This document shows positions 1 to 9,450 of a DNA stretch of 64,000 bases, in pieces. The notes below the pieces were generated by a model. It saw only the letters and a list, made by a program, of their open reading frames with translations. It did no database searches and had not been told where the DNA came from. Numbering within the stretch: the first letter of the stretch is position 1; each line of letters starts with the position of its first letter. The stretch spans positions 1-64,000 of the forward strand of contig NZ_JAFUHT010000054.1 in assembly GCF_017468685.1 (NCBI RefSeq). Direction: 5' to 3'. Both the position numbers and the translations under genes were made by a program. Source of the stretch: Methanobrevibacter sp. GTDB lineage: Archaea; Methanobacteriota; Methanobacteria; Methanobacteriales; Methanobacteriaceae.

Positions 1-105
1 TATAATCTTATTCGAGGAGAGCAAAACAATAAAGAAGATATTGTAGATTTTTGCGAAAGTGTATCCACTACACATCAATTAAAGCTTGATGTAAACATTT
101 ACTAA
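1..105 (+). CDS. C-terminal end of an unknown protein (partial)
   Basis: The first 102 bases read as 34 sense codons in frame 1 and end in TAA at 103-105; the last residues are LDVNIY. The gene starts before the window. The fragment is too short to recognise a family, so no function is given. Confidence 0.5.
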   Translation, partial: YNLIRGEQNNKEDIVDFCESVSTTHQLKLDVNIY

Positions 106-585
106 AACTCAATACTCAAAAATCAGTTTTGACGGACACCCCTAGAGTAAAACAATAAGTGTTTAAATCTTTTAATTGGAATTGGATGTTCTATAAATTT
201 GCATATTCAATTTAAGGTATGGAATATATTTTAAACATTTTTATCAGCATATTGTCTGATTATTTTTCAACATTAACCTCGTTGATTTAATGTTCAAAAC
301 TTCCTTTTTAAACTTCGTTCATATATATCTCAGTGCAGAATCCATTTTAATTTCAAAAATGCTGCCGTTAATGTTGTTTTATTGAATTAAAATCTAAAAA
401 AGTAATCCTTGAATTATCAAATGTATGTTAATGGAAATAGGGTGATTATTATATTCAGTTAAATCATTAAATAATTTAAATATAATTAGGATGGTGATTA
501 CAAAATATCTTCATAATTATCATCTCAAAAAACAACTAAAAAATATGTCTAAATTAGAAATATTTAAAATTACTTTATTATTCAA
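106..585. other. AT-rich gene-free stretch
   Basis: No open reading frame with coding character is seen on either strand. Both flanking genes end here, the fragment at 105 on the plus strand and the HEPN gene at 586 on the minus strand. A GC-richer patch near 130-150 (GACGGACACCCCTAG) stands out from its surroundings and could be a mobile-element end, but no partner repeat was found in the window. Confidence 0.4.
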
Positions 586-951
586 TTAAATGAATCTTTC
601 AGCTTCGGCAATAAATTCTTCTGCTTGTTTAATTCTTTTTCTAGCAATTCTTTCATCAATTCCATCAAATGCATCATAATCAGCATCTTCACGGTCAGAT
701 TGAGTGTCTGCTAGATAAACATATTTTTCATATGAAAAATCATCTTGGTCAATGTAATTGACTTTAAAAAGATAAATTAGCCCTTTATGTGTTTTAGGAG
801 CCTTGACTCCTTTTTTTAGTATCAAAGCTTTTGCAACCAAAAACATGGCATAATAAGATAAACTAACTGCAGAAGAATAATCCTCTAAATCATATGATGA
901 ATGAGCACTAAGCAATTTCTTTAGATTTTTCAAAAAATAATTGAGTTTCAT
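586..951 (-). CDS. HEPN domain protein (toxin-like partner of MNT)
   Basis: A 121-residue all-helical protein matching the HEPN family in length and pattern: an N-terminal helix with SLSYYAMFLVAKALIL, then KTHKG, and a C-terminal acidic helix ending IKQAEEFIAEAERFI. In known HEPN/MNT pairs the HEPN protein acts as a toxin (an RNase, or a target of AMPylation) and the nucleotidyltransferase is the antitoxin. Its ATG overlaps the stop codon of the upstream MNT gene (ATGA), so the two are translated together. The classical R-x4-6-H RNase motif of other HEPN toxins is not evident, so activity may be weak or differ. The family call is firm; the toxin role is inferred. Confidence 0.8.
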   Translation of the reverse strand: MKLNYFLKNLKKLLSAHSSYDLEDYSSAVSLSYYAMFLVAKALILKKGVKAPKTHKGLIYLFKVNYIDQDDFSYEKYVYLADTQSDREDADYDAFDGIDERIARKRIKQAEEFIAEAERFI

Positions 952-1253
952 CCAATTTCAACACCTTCTGATAGAACATTGGATAAAAAAGAGAAATGTT
1001 GTGTGTTGATGAATCTGTCTTCAGACATAATGTGAGCAGAAATTAACTCATTTTTATCATACATAATCCATGCCACTTCCTCAGCGATAACATCTTCAAT
1101 ATTTTCACGATGATTAGATACAATCAAAATATCAATATCAGATTCTTCTGTATCATCGCCACGAGCAACTGATCCAAATAAAATGATTTTAATAATCTTA
1201 TCTGAATTTATTGTCTTTGCAAACTCATGAGCAATCTCTTTTCTATTATTCAT
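948..1253 (-). CDS. MNT-type nucleotidyltransferase (antitoxin-like)
   Basis: A small nucleotidyltransferase of about 101 residues with the diagnostic motif GSVARGDDTEESDIDILIV: GS, then two metal-binding aspartates in SDID. MNT proteins paired with HEPN proteins are known antitoxins that transfer nucleotides to the toxin. It is the first gene of a two-gene minus-strand operon and overlaps the HEPN gene by four bases. The in-frame TTG at 1259 is unlikely as the start: GGTGATT just upstream is a ribosome-binding site spaced for the ATG at 1253. Confidence 0.82.
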   Translation of the reverse strand: MNNRKEIAHEFAKTINSDKIIKIILFGSVARGDDTEESDIDILIVSNHRENIEDVIAEEVAWIMYDKNELISAHIMSEDRFINTQHFSFLSNVLSEGVEIG

Positions 1254-1386
1254 AAACAATCACCAACGATTATTCTTATAATATCCTATTTCAATTTCAT
1301 TAACAATAAATATTTTTGAAGTGCGACTTTATGAAAAAACGTACTGGTTTGAATTGGATATTTTTAGTATCAAAGCTGATATCAAT

Positions 1387-1412
1387 GTCACTTAATTAGT
1401 ATAATTAGTGAC
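1387..1412. promoter_or_regulatory. Inverted repeat, likely operator of the TrmB-type gene
   Basis: GTCACTTAATTA, three bases, then TAATTAGTGAC forms a nearly perfect inverted repeat with one extra T. It lies about 63 bases before the start codon at 1475 and just before a TATA-like stretch near 1417-1435. Position and symmetry suit a regulator site, probably bound by the TrmB-type protein itself. Confidence 0.5.
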
Positions 1413-1474
1413 AAAATTTTTTAATAATATAATTTTGAAATCTAAATTTGAAAATGATTGGTGGAAGTTTTTAA

Positions 1475-2257
1475 ATGGAAAAATTGATAAATTCTCTTAA
1501 AAAATTAGGTTTAAGCAGATATGAATCACAGGCATACATAGGACTGAATCAGATAATTGCCGGACAGGCAGAAGATATTGCCAAGGTTTCCAATTTGCCG
1601 AGATCAAGAATATATGATATATTGAATGGTCTTGAAGAAAAGGGTTTTGTTGAAATCGAAAGGGGAAGGCCAATGAAATATACAGTAGTTGAACCCTCAG
1701 TAATATTCAGAAAACAGAAAGAAAAGCTGATTGATGAGTTGGAAGCAAGCGAAACCAAACTGGAAAACATATACACTAATGAAATATCCGAAGTCCAAGC
1801 ACCAGTATGGCTGATTCACAATCCTGTGAGAATCATTGAAAGCGAAACCGAACTTATCAGAAAAACTCAAAAATCAATAACATTACGTGCAGGTTTTTTA
1901 CTTGAAGGGGAAGCACAGGCAATAATCAAAGCCATTAAGGCAAATCCTCGAAAGATAACTGTAAAAATCCTTGCAAATCCAATATGCTATGTGGAAAACG
2001 AAAAAATCGAAATTGTCAACACATTTGAAAAATCAAAACTGCCAAATCTTGAAATCATTCAGACTGAATTGCCGATGATAAAAATGTTGATAAGTGATGA
2101 AAAGGAGCTTATGGGAACATTTGCACAATTCAGTGGCGAAAACAATTCAATCATTCCAGAAACTGCAATAGGAGTCAACAACAAGTATGCTGCAATATGT
2201 AAAAACTTCAATGATCATTTTTTAAAACAATTCGAGAAAATGAAAAAACTGATGTGA
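1475..2257 (+). CDS. TrmB family transcriptional regulator
   Basis: 260 residues. The N-terminal 75 or so form a winged helix-turn-helix typical of TrmB/TrmBL proteins (LGLSRYESQAYIGL, then LPRSRIYDILNGLEEKGFVEI), followed by a coiled linker and a C-terminal ligand-sensing region of the TrmB type. Family members sense sugars or other effectors and repress or activate nearby operons. The stop overlaps the ribosome-binding region of the flavodiiron gene, so the two are co-transcribed, and this protein likely controls that gene. An inverted repeat at 1387-1412 is its probable site. The effector is unknown. Confidence 0.85.
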   Translation: MEKLINSLKKLGLSRYESQAYIGLNQIIAGQAEDIAKVSNLPRSRIYDILNGLEEKGFVEIERGRPMKYTVVEPSVIFRKQKEKLIDELEASETKLENIYTNEISEVQAPVWLIHNPVRIIESETELIRKTQKSITLRAGFLLEGEAQAIIKAIKANPRKITVKILANPICYVENEKIEIVNTFEKSKLPNLEIIQTELPMIKMLISDEKELMGTFAQFSGENNSIIPETAIGVNNKYAAICKNFNDHFLKQFEKMKKLM

Positions 2258-2262
2258 TAAGT

Positions 2263-3489
2263 ATGAAAGCGGAATCTGTAAAAATAGCTGATGGCGTATA
2301 CTGGGTAGGGGCGCTTCATTGGAACACAAGAAGTTTCCATGGATTTGCAATACCTGGAACAACATACAACTGTTATCTTGTATTCGGTGAAGAGAAAGTT
2401 GCATTGATTGACAATGTATTCTCTGACGGAATGATTAATCAGTTAAATGCAAGAATCAAGGACGCATTTGCAAAAGAAAATCGCGAAGAAAAAATAGACG
2501 TGTTCATTCAATGCCACACTGAACTAGACCACTCAATAGGACTTAAAGAAACCATTGACCGGTATCCTGAAGCAGAAGTTTATGCATCCCCGAAAGGTGC
2601 AGAATTTTTGCAAAAGCAATACCACACCTACTCTGATGTTGAAATTACAACTGTAAAAACAGGTGATGAAATTGATTTGGGCGGCAAGACTTTAGCTGTT
2701 GTGTCTGCTCCAATGCTTCACTGGCCGGACAGCATGTTCGTAATGCTTAAGGAAAGCGGAATATTATTTTCAAATGATGCATTCGGACAGCACTTGTGCT
2801 TATCCAAAAGATATGCAGAAGATTACTCTGAAGACTACATAATGACTGCTGCTAAAAAATTCTTCGCCAATCTCGTGGTTTTAGGTTCTCCAATGCTTAG
2901 AATGAAATTCCAGGAATTGACTGATGCTGGAATTGTAGAGCAAATTACAATGATTGCACCATGTCACGGACAAATCTGGAAAGATCCGTCAAAAATAATT
3001 CAGGCATACTCTGACTGGGCAAGCGGCGTATGTGAAGATAAAATCACAATCGTTTATGATACAATGCACCATTCAACCGAGAAATTGGCATTCCAGATTG
3101 CCGAAGGAATAATGAGTGAAGGCGTTGAGGCCGTGATGTATCATATGGAAAATGATTATGAATCAGAAGTAGTTACAGACATCCTTGATTCAAAGGCAAT
3201 AGCATTAGGCGCTCCAACAATGATGAACAAACCTTTCCCAAGAATCGGAAACATCATGTACTGGCTTGACTGCCTTAATTTCAAAGGCACCACAAGTGAA
3301 AAGAATGCACTCATATTCTCATCCAAAGGATGGGGAGGAGGAGCTGTTAAAAAACTCCAGGATGATTTAGAAAGTGCAGGCTTTACAATATTCGACACAT
3401 TGGATGCAGTATTTGTGCCTGATGAGGATGTTTATGGGGAAGCATATCAAAAAGGAGTTGAACTTGCAAAATCAATAAAAGGTGAATGA
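2263..3489 (+). CDS. fprA: F420H2 oxidase, flavodiiron protein
   Basis: About 408 residues. The N-terminal metallo-beta-lactamase-like domain carries the diiron ligands: HTELDH (His85, Glu87, Asp89, His90), the His in MLHWPDS, the Asp in LFSNDAFG and the His in PCHGQIW. The C-terminal flavodoxin domain begins near ITIVYDTMHHST and includes GAPTMMNKPFP. In methanogens FprA reduces oxygen to water with F420H2 and protects oxygen-sensitive enzymes in the cytoplasm. The in-frame GTG at 2254 is part of the site GTGAT; the ATG at 2263 has correct spacing. It follows a TrmB-type regulator and precedes a small acidic protein. The oxygen-reducing role follows from the family, not from the sequence alone. 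Confidence 0.92.
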   Translation: MKAESVKIADGVYWVGALHWNTRSFHGFAIPGTTYNCYLVFGEEKVALIDNVFSDGMINQLNARIKDAFAKENREEKIDVFIQCHTELDHSIGLKETIDRYPEAEVYASPKGAEFLQKQYHTYSDVEITTVKTGDEIDLGGKTLAVVSAPMLHWPDSMFVMLKESGILFSNDAFGQHLCLSKRYAEDYSEDYIMTAAKKFFANLVVLGSPMLRMKFQELTDAGIVEQITMIAPCHGQIWKDPSKIIQAYSDWASGVCEDKITIVYDTMHHSTEKLAFQIAEGIMSEGVEAVMYHMENDYESEVVTDILDSKAIALGAPTMMNKPFPRIGNIMYWLDCLNFKGTTSEKNALIFSSKGWGGGAVKKLQDDLESAGFTIFDTLDAVFVPDEDVYGEAYQKGVELAKSIKGE

Positions 3490-3491
3490 TT

Positions 3492-3740
3492 ATGGCTAAT
3501 TTAGACAAAGACATTGAAGCAAAAATTGAAGAAATTATTGGCAAATACCAAAAAAGGGAAACAAAACTTCTAAACTACCTGATTGTGGATGATGAAATAA
3601 CATTCTTCTTGCCATTGTCTGATGATGAAAAAATATCTGATGATGATTTGAATAAAATTTCAGAGCTCATTGATGGTGAGTACATTCAAACAGATTCAGT
3701 CAATCAGGAATACAGAATCAGATTCAGATACGGATTATAG
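3492..3740 (+). CDS. Small acidic protein downstream of fprA
   Basis: About 82 residues, rich in Asp and Glu, no membrane segment or Cys. The fprA stop codon overlaps the first possible ATG (3486), but GGTGA at 3481-3485 is better spaced for the ATG at 3492. Co-transcription with fprA is likely. I do not recognise the family. Confidence 0.65.
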   Translation: MANLDKDIEAKIEEIIGKYQKRETKLLNYLIVDDEITFFLPLSDDEKISDDDLNKISELIDGEYIQTDSVNQEYRIRFRYGL

Positions 3741-3827
3741 AGCATTTGCTCATAATCCCTTCTAATTTTTTATAAAACTCTTTTCCAAATCAGTAATGAT
3801 TATTGAAAAAATAAAATAAAAAAAGAT

Positions 3828-3855
3828 AAATAGAGATAGTGTTTAATCTCTATTT
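3828..3855. terminator. Hairpin terminator between convergent genes
   Basis: AAATAGAGAT, an eight-base loop and ATCTCTATTT form a perfect 10-bp stem followed by a T run. It overlaps the stop codon of the minus-strand adhesin gene (3850-3852) and lies 88 bases after the small acidic gene, so it can serve both directions. Confidence 0.6.
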
Positions 3856-6800
3856 TTTAATGGTTATTTTTTTGCTGACAACATCTTTTCCATATGTGAC
3901 TTTGTAGGTGTATTTTTTGCCCACTTTAAGTTTTTTGAGCACATTCTTTTTGATTTTAAATGTTGCTACGCCTTTTTTGCTGGTTTTTACTTTATAGGTT
4001 TTGCCTTTGAATTTTAGGGTTACGTATTTGCCTTTAATGTATTTTTTGTTAACCTTTTTCAAAGTCACTTTGATTTTCAGGACTTTTGCAGATTTTTTAG
4101 CCTTAATGTTTTTAGCAACAACAATACTTTTAACCTTAACCTTATTCTTAACAGTAACACCACCATATGTTGCACTGATTGTGTATTTGGTTGATTTTGG
4201 TTTTACTGTAGGTATTTTGTATGTTGCATAACCATTGCTGTCTGTTTTAACCTTTTTGGTGACACCATTGAATTTGAAAGTCACATACACGCCACTTACT
4301 GCTTTGCCGTCAACAGTTACACGAACCTTATAAGCAGTTCCTGCAGAGTAAAGCATGGTGACATCCTTGTTGCCGCTGAGGACAGGTTTGGATGGAGTAG
4401 GCTCAGGCGGAATTACTGGCGCATTAACAGTGTATACTTTCAAGATTGCAGTTGCATTTAAAGTTTTCATATCAACCCAGTTACTACCGTCAGTACTGAC
4501 AAATGACACGTTATCTTGCCAGTGTTGTCTTGAATATATCATATAAGGCACATTACTGCTTTTAAATACAACCTTGAATTTATCATTGGCTGAAACTGAG
4601 ATATTTTCAGTTAATTTAATAGTATGGAATCCTGAAAATGGACTTACGCCTTTTTGTGTATGTTTTAAAACATCATTGACATAAATGCTTAATTCATACT
4701 CTGTACCTTCATCGCTGAAGTATGTACCGACAGCTGCTATCAAATCATCTGATAGGGAAGTGTAGGTGTTTGAGTAGTAAGTGTAGTTTTCATTGAACCC
4801 ACATAACTCTCCAGTGTCTGTCTGATAGTTTTTAGTGTATTTTTCAGTGTTGTTAATTAAAAATGCCAATGAAGGTTCCTGGCCTATAAATGAATTGTCA
4901 TAATATGAAAGGTAGAAGTATCCTTCATCTCCGAAACTTGTACCCCAACTGTTTTTAACAATCCAAGCACCATCGCCAGGAGGGGTTATTAGGAAATTGT
5001 CCTTTGAAAAATTATCATCCCATCCTACAAGAGATACAGCATGGTCTACATCATCACTTTCATTGTAATACTGAGCGGATGTTTTCACATTATAATATGG
5101 TGCATCTGTTTGAGCATTGTAGCACATGAACAGTGATCCGTATTTGATTAATGCATTTTTGAATATATCATTGTCCAGTGCATTTTCACGTGGAGGCAGG
5201 AATATTACATCCTGAATGTGAATAATTTCATTTGCAATATTTAAATGTTGAGACACTTTTCCAAGTTCATCATAGGTGTCCAGTTGTGTTGGGTATGGAC
5301 CATACCAGTTTATGAAGTATCCTGCACCGGTGAATGAATCTCCACCTTCATCAAGCATGTCCAATCCGTAAATGGAATATTGTAGCATAGTGTTTTGAAC
5401 ACTGTCTTCTGAAAAGTCATATAATATTCCTGTTGCCTTAAGAAGTGCTGATTCCAGTGCACCACATGAACCAAATGTCCAGCATGCACCCATTGCGCCC
5501 TGGTCTTTAATAGGACTTAACCATCCCCAATCTTTTAAGTTGAATTTGGATGGTAATTTATCAAAAGAAATTGTATTGTTGATTAATTTTATTTCAATTC
5601 CCTCATTAACGATGATTGTTGAATAAAATGTATTGTTTAAGGATATTGTATCATTATTAAATACATTATCTTCACTTATATTGTTTGTTCCGAAAACTGA
5701 GTATAGGGCATTACCATTATCTGTGAAGGTATTGTTGGATAAAATCAGATTGACATCATATGTGTAGATTGCATCGCCGATATTTGATCCGTGATTATCA
5801 ATGAATTTTGAATCTTTAATCATAACATTTCCATTATCAAGATATAAAACCCCGCCTACTTCCAAATCAACCATAACATTATTGTTTCTTTTGAATGTGG
5901 AATTTTGAATACATACATTGGCATAGGATGTCCATATTGCAGCACCATCAAATGTTGCAGTGTTATCCTCAAAAGTTGAGTCAGTTATATTCAGATTACC
6001 TGACAACTGCATTACGGCTCCAAATTCAGATTTACAGTTTTTAAATATTGAATTTGTAATTGTTAGATTTGATGTAAAAACACCATGGTCCTCATCAAAC
6101 AAATCTGCAAAAATTGCACCACCGTCTTTACCAGCAGTCAGATTTGTAAATTCACAATCAACAATTTTAAACCGACAATCGTTTTTCATACCAATTGTCC
6201 CACCAGTTTCCGTTACTGTGAGGTTGTTGAATTTGCTTTTGCGAATATTAGCAGTAGTCATTTCACTGTAAATTGCATTGCTGTAGCGGGAATTTGAATT
6301 TGTGAATGTGGAATTTTCAACAATTAAATTACCCAAGTAAGTATAAATATGGGACCAATTGGAATTTCCCCCTTCAAAAGTACAATTATAGACAGTTAAA
6401 AGCCCCATAAATACTTTAATGTCTGATGTTTGACTGGCAGTATTTGAAATGAATCTGGAATTAATAACAGTTAAATCACTTTCTTGTAAAATAATTCCAG
6501 CATATGTATCTTGTTACGAACAATTTACAATGGTAATATTGTCAAACGTAATGTTATTTACCATTGTAAATTCTATTGTTCCATTGTATGCATTTTTAAA
6601 AATAAGATTTTTAATTGTTACATTACTTCCAGTTATACTAAATATACTTGCTTTGTTATTTCCATCGATATAATGTCCTTTACTGTCCAGTGTGAAATTA
6701 TTCTTACTAATTACAACACCAGAAGTAAACTTAGTATCTCTATCAGAATCATAAACGTAATCCTGATTGAGTGAAAGTTCATCTGAACTTTCAGATATTG

Positions 6801-6969
6801 TATTATTCAAATCATTAAAGTTTCCAGTTGAAGAATCAGTTGCCAATAAATCAGCACCTTCATTAATGTCAGTTATGTTTTCTTCAGCAGAAACTGATGA
6901 TATGGCGAATAATGCAATTAGAATTAAACTAATAATAACCAATTTATTTTTAATATTATCATCCTCCAT
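3850..6969 (-). pseudogene. Secreted adhesin-like protein with papain-family protease domain, interrupted by one stop codon
   Basis: One reading frame of 1,040 codons is broken only by TAA at 6514-6516 (codon 152); the frame continues unchanged on both sides. The order is: signal peptide (residues 1-28, ending ISSVSA), a long Asn-rich beta-helix region with repeated N-x-T/F turns to about residue 450, then a C1A cysteine protease domain with Cys496 (GACWTFGS), His643 (DHAVSLVGW) and Asn673 (KNSWGTSFG), and two C-terminal Lys-rich Ig-like repeats. This architecture is known among Methanobrevibacter adhesin-like proteins, thought to act at the pseudomurein cell surface. The downstream 852-codon part has no signal peptide, so without readthrough it would not be exported. 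Sequencing error is a possible alternative. Confidence 0.8.
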
Positions 6970-7023
6970 TTTTAAATAAAATTAATCAATTGAAAACAAT
7001 TGTTAATTAATTTCTCCTTTTGT

Positions 7024-7659
7024 TTAAGCTCCCAATATTATCTCTGAAAATGGAACTGAAACATATGCTTCAATCGGAGCAGCAATAATCAGCAGTATTG
7101 TTGCAAATATCATTAGCATTATGCTTTGAATCAATACCTTTTTGGTTTCATCAAGTGCATCTGAAGCTCCCTGTGTCTGGTCGCCCATCCAGGATTTTAT
7201 GAATTTCCAGATGAACAAAAACAGCAACACTCCTGCCACTGACTGAAGAACAGTTGCAGTAATTTCAAATATGCCATGAGGAATTAAATAAACAATGAAT
7301 TTAAGACCACCATTAGGCATTGCCTGATTAAAAAGTTGTCCGATAGCTCCCAGATTAACTCCATTGTATACTAGCATTATTATTGCAGGAATTGCAAAGA
7401 ATACTGAAGAAATATATGTTACAATGCCTCCCCATTCATTATTAATGAAAAGTTCACCTGCACCAACATTGGCGCTCATGTTTGGAGCCGTTGTATTCGC
7501 AGCGGGCATATTGCTTATGACAGATCCGATTCTTGCACCGGATAAGATCCATGCTGCAACAAAAGATATTATAAACAAAAGATACAATCCAATTATCAAT
7601 TTCCAATTGTCTTTCAATGATTCAATTGTTAAATCTTTAAACTTTGTTAAAAAATTCAT
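7024..7659 (-). CDS. SpoIIM (DUF95) family membrane protein
   Basis: About 211 residues with an N-terminal cytoplasmic stretch, a first membrane helix (WKLIIGLYLLFIISFVAAWIL), a loop with NEWGG, and four further hydrophobic segments including the VYLIPHGIFEITATVLQSVAG motif typical of stage II sporulation protein M relatives in archaea. The function in non-sporulating archaea is unknown. The TTG at 7668 is rejected in favour of the ATG at 7659. It lies 32 bases after the DUF4013 gene on the same strand, so they probably form an operon. Confidence 0.8.
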   Translation of the reverse strand: MNFLTKFKDLTIESLKDNWKLIIGLYLLFIISFVAAWILSGARIGSVISNMPAANTTAPNMSANVGAGELFINNEWGGIVTYISSVFFAIPAIIMLVYNGVNLGAIGQLFNQAMPNGGLKFIVYLIPHGIFEITATVLQSVAGVLLFLFIWKFIKSWMGDQTQGASDALDETKKVLIQSIMLMIFATILLIIAAPIEAYVSVPFSEIILGA

Positions 7660-7691
7660 AAAAATCAAAAAAAAGAAAATTAAAGGTTTAT

Positions 7692-8402
7692 TTATACGTC
7701 AGAGTATAATAAACCAGTTGCTCTTCCGACAAAGAATACTAAGTAAACTGATAGAATACCTAATATTATTCCGCCGACAGTTGAATTCCATTGAGCGATA
7801 AGTCCGCAAATGAAAAACAATATAAATGAAATTATTGCAAGAATAATAATGAATAAAATAACTTTTAAAAATCCAACTCTGGAAATGTCTCCAATTGCTT
7901 CACCAACAGCTAATGCATTACCTAATTCATCTGTTTTAGCTAATCTGCATTGTGCCATTATCAAAGCCAATGAGAATATTATTGCCAATATTACTCCTAC
8001 GATAGTAACTATCCAGTTCTGGAAAATTACAGATAAGACAGCAGTTATGATGATTGGAATAATCATGTAAACGATGTTTACAACTAAGTATTTAACACCA
8101 TTGATGAACTGTCTTACAAAGTCGATTCCCGGACTGTCAGCTCTTCTGTCAATACCGTATTTTATGATGTCCAATTCGTAACCTGTTATTACAAATCCTA
8201 TTACAAGTGAGATGATGATTCCGATAATTCCAGATCCGGCAAGTGCCCAGACATTATCTGCTGTAACTCCTGCCAGGACTCCAACGAGAGTTCCGGCAAT
8301 CGCAATTCCTAAAATAATTCCTAAAATAACGTATAGAACTAATGCTTTGATATTACTAAACGGATATGCTAAAGCATCACTAAATATTTCACCTAATTCC
8401 AT
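7692..8402 (-). CDS. DUF4013 family membrane protein
   Basis: 236 residues, very hydrophobic, with about six membrane segments. The cytoplasmic loop YGIDRRADSPGIDFVRQFINGVKYLVV is typical of DUF4013, a family common in Methanobacteriales and of unknown role. A GGAGG site lies well placed before the ATG. The next gene on the strand is SpoIIM-like, another polytopic protein, which suggests a shared membrane function. Confidence 0.8.
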   Translation of the reverse strand: MELGEIFSDALAYPFSNIKALVLYVILGIILGIAIAGTLVGVLAGVTADNVWALAGSGIIGIIISLVIGFVITGYELDIIKYGIDRRADSPGIDFVRQFINGVKYLVVNIVYMIIPIIITAVLSVIFQNWIVTIVGVILAIIFSLALIMAQCRLAKTDELGNALAVGEAIGDISRVGFLKVILFIIILAIISFILFFICGLIAQWNSTVGGIILGILSVYLVFFVGRATGLLYSDV

Positions 8403-9061
8403 TTCTCTTTTCCTCCATTAATATTTTATTAAATAAACATAGTATAGAAAACATGTAATCACATGAATTTCCCTATGAGTCTGATATTCACTAGATTATA
8501 GTTTTTATTGAATAATACTTAATTTTCAAGCATTATATTGCTCTTATGAATATATTTTGTTTTTAAATATGTTACATTATTTTTTATGCAAATATTAATT
8601 TACAATTATATACATTCTAATATAAAATATTTTTCATTTTAACATATACAAATTAATAATAAATAGAAATAATGTGTATATTTAATTAATATGCATATTA
8701 TATATTATTAAATCATTTTTAATCTAAATAAACTAAATTTAAAAAGAATAAATCTATAATAATTGATTAAATATTGACAAGATATGTTTACATTAATATA
8801 ATGTTTTTTATAGCTAATTAGGCTATTATAATTATTTTAATTTTATTAAATACATATTAAAAAACAAAATGAGACATATTAATAAAATACTCTTTTTTGT
8901 AATGTTTATATTTATTTTAACTTGTTTTATGGTGATTTTTCATCTGATTTATATTTAAATATTATGAAATATAAACATAATGCTTAACTCAATTAATTGA
9001 GTTTATAGTGCATTTTCTAATATGTCTGTTACAATTAAGAAGTTAATTATGAGGTGTTAAT
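8403..9061. other. AT-rich divergent intergenic region
   Basis: About 660 bases, extremely AT-rich, between divergently transcribed genes. No reading frame is supported. It holds promoters for both sides and one clear palindrome at 8986-9003. TATA-like stretches occur near 8951-8962. Confidence 0.5.
8986..9003. promoter_or_regulatory. 18-bp perfect palindrome upstream of the PRC-barrel gene
   Basis: AACTCAATTAATTGAGTT is its own reverse complement. It lies 58 bases before the PRC-barrel start codon and about 25-35 bases after a TATA-like stretch, so it probably overlaps the transcription start, as a repressor operator would. Confidence 0.45.
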
Positions 9062-9319
9062 ATGAGAATTAAAAATTTAATTGGAGCTATTGTCTTAGAT
9101 GTATCCGCTAATGAAGTGGGAAAAATAATTGATGTTGATTTCAATAAAGAAGATGGTAAGATCAACTCAATTATAATCTCTTTGAGAAAAAACATGTTGA
9201 ATACTGATGAGATTAATGTTGATTATAATGACATTAAAACTATTGGTAAATTCGTTTTATTGAACATTGAAATATCAAAAGAAGAAAAAACTGAAACTGT
9301 GGATGATGTAGTAGAATAA
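9062..9319 (+). CDS. PRC-barrel domain protein
   Basis: 85 residues that match a single PRC-barrel domain: an opening beta-strand pair RIKNLIGAIVLDVSANEVGKIIDVDFN, then KINSIIISLRKN, and a closing strand KFVLLNIEIS. PRC-barrel proteins in archaea are small adaptors of uncertain role, some linked to cell division or RNA processing. AGGTG at a normal spacing precedes the ATG. The gene stands alone. Confidence 0.8.
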   Translation: MRIKNLIGAIVLDVSANEVGKIIDVDFNKEDGKINSIIISLRKNMLNTDEINVDYNDIKTIGKFVLLNIEISKEEKTETVDDVVE

Positions 9320-9373
9320 AACAGTATACTAATACAAAAATAATGTTGGACAAACATGCTATGATAAATTATA

Positions 9374-9388
9374 ACTATATATATAATT
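9374..9388 (+). promoter_or_regulatory. TATA box of the chimeric HTH/DUF4013 operon
   Basis: ACTATATATATAATT lies about 65-75 bases before the ATG at 9451 and is the strongest archaeal TATA box candidate in the 130-base gap. Confidence 0.45.
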
Positions 9389-9450
9389 TAAGTTAGATAT
9401 CTTAATAAAAAGATTCATCTGCTTTAAAATTTATATTATATAGGATTATT

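Noticed and set aside
6085-6297. Plus-strand frames inside the adhesin-protease gene
   Set aside because: They are shadows of the repetitive minus-strand gene and carry no family motif.
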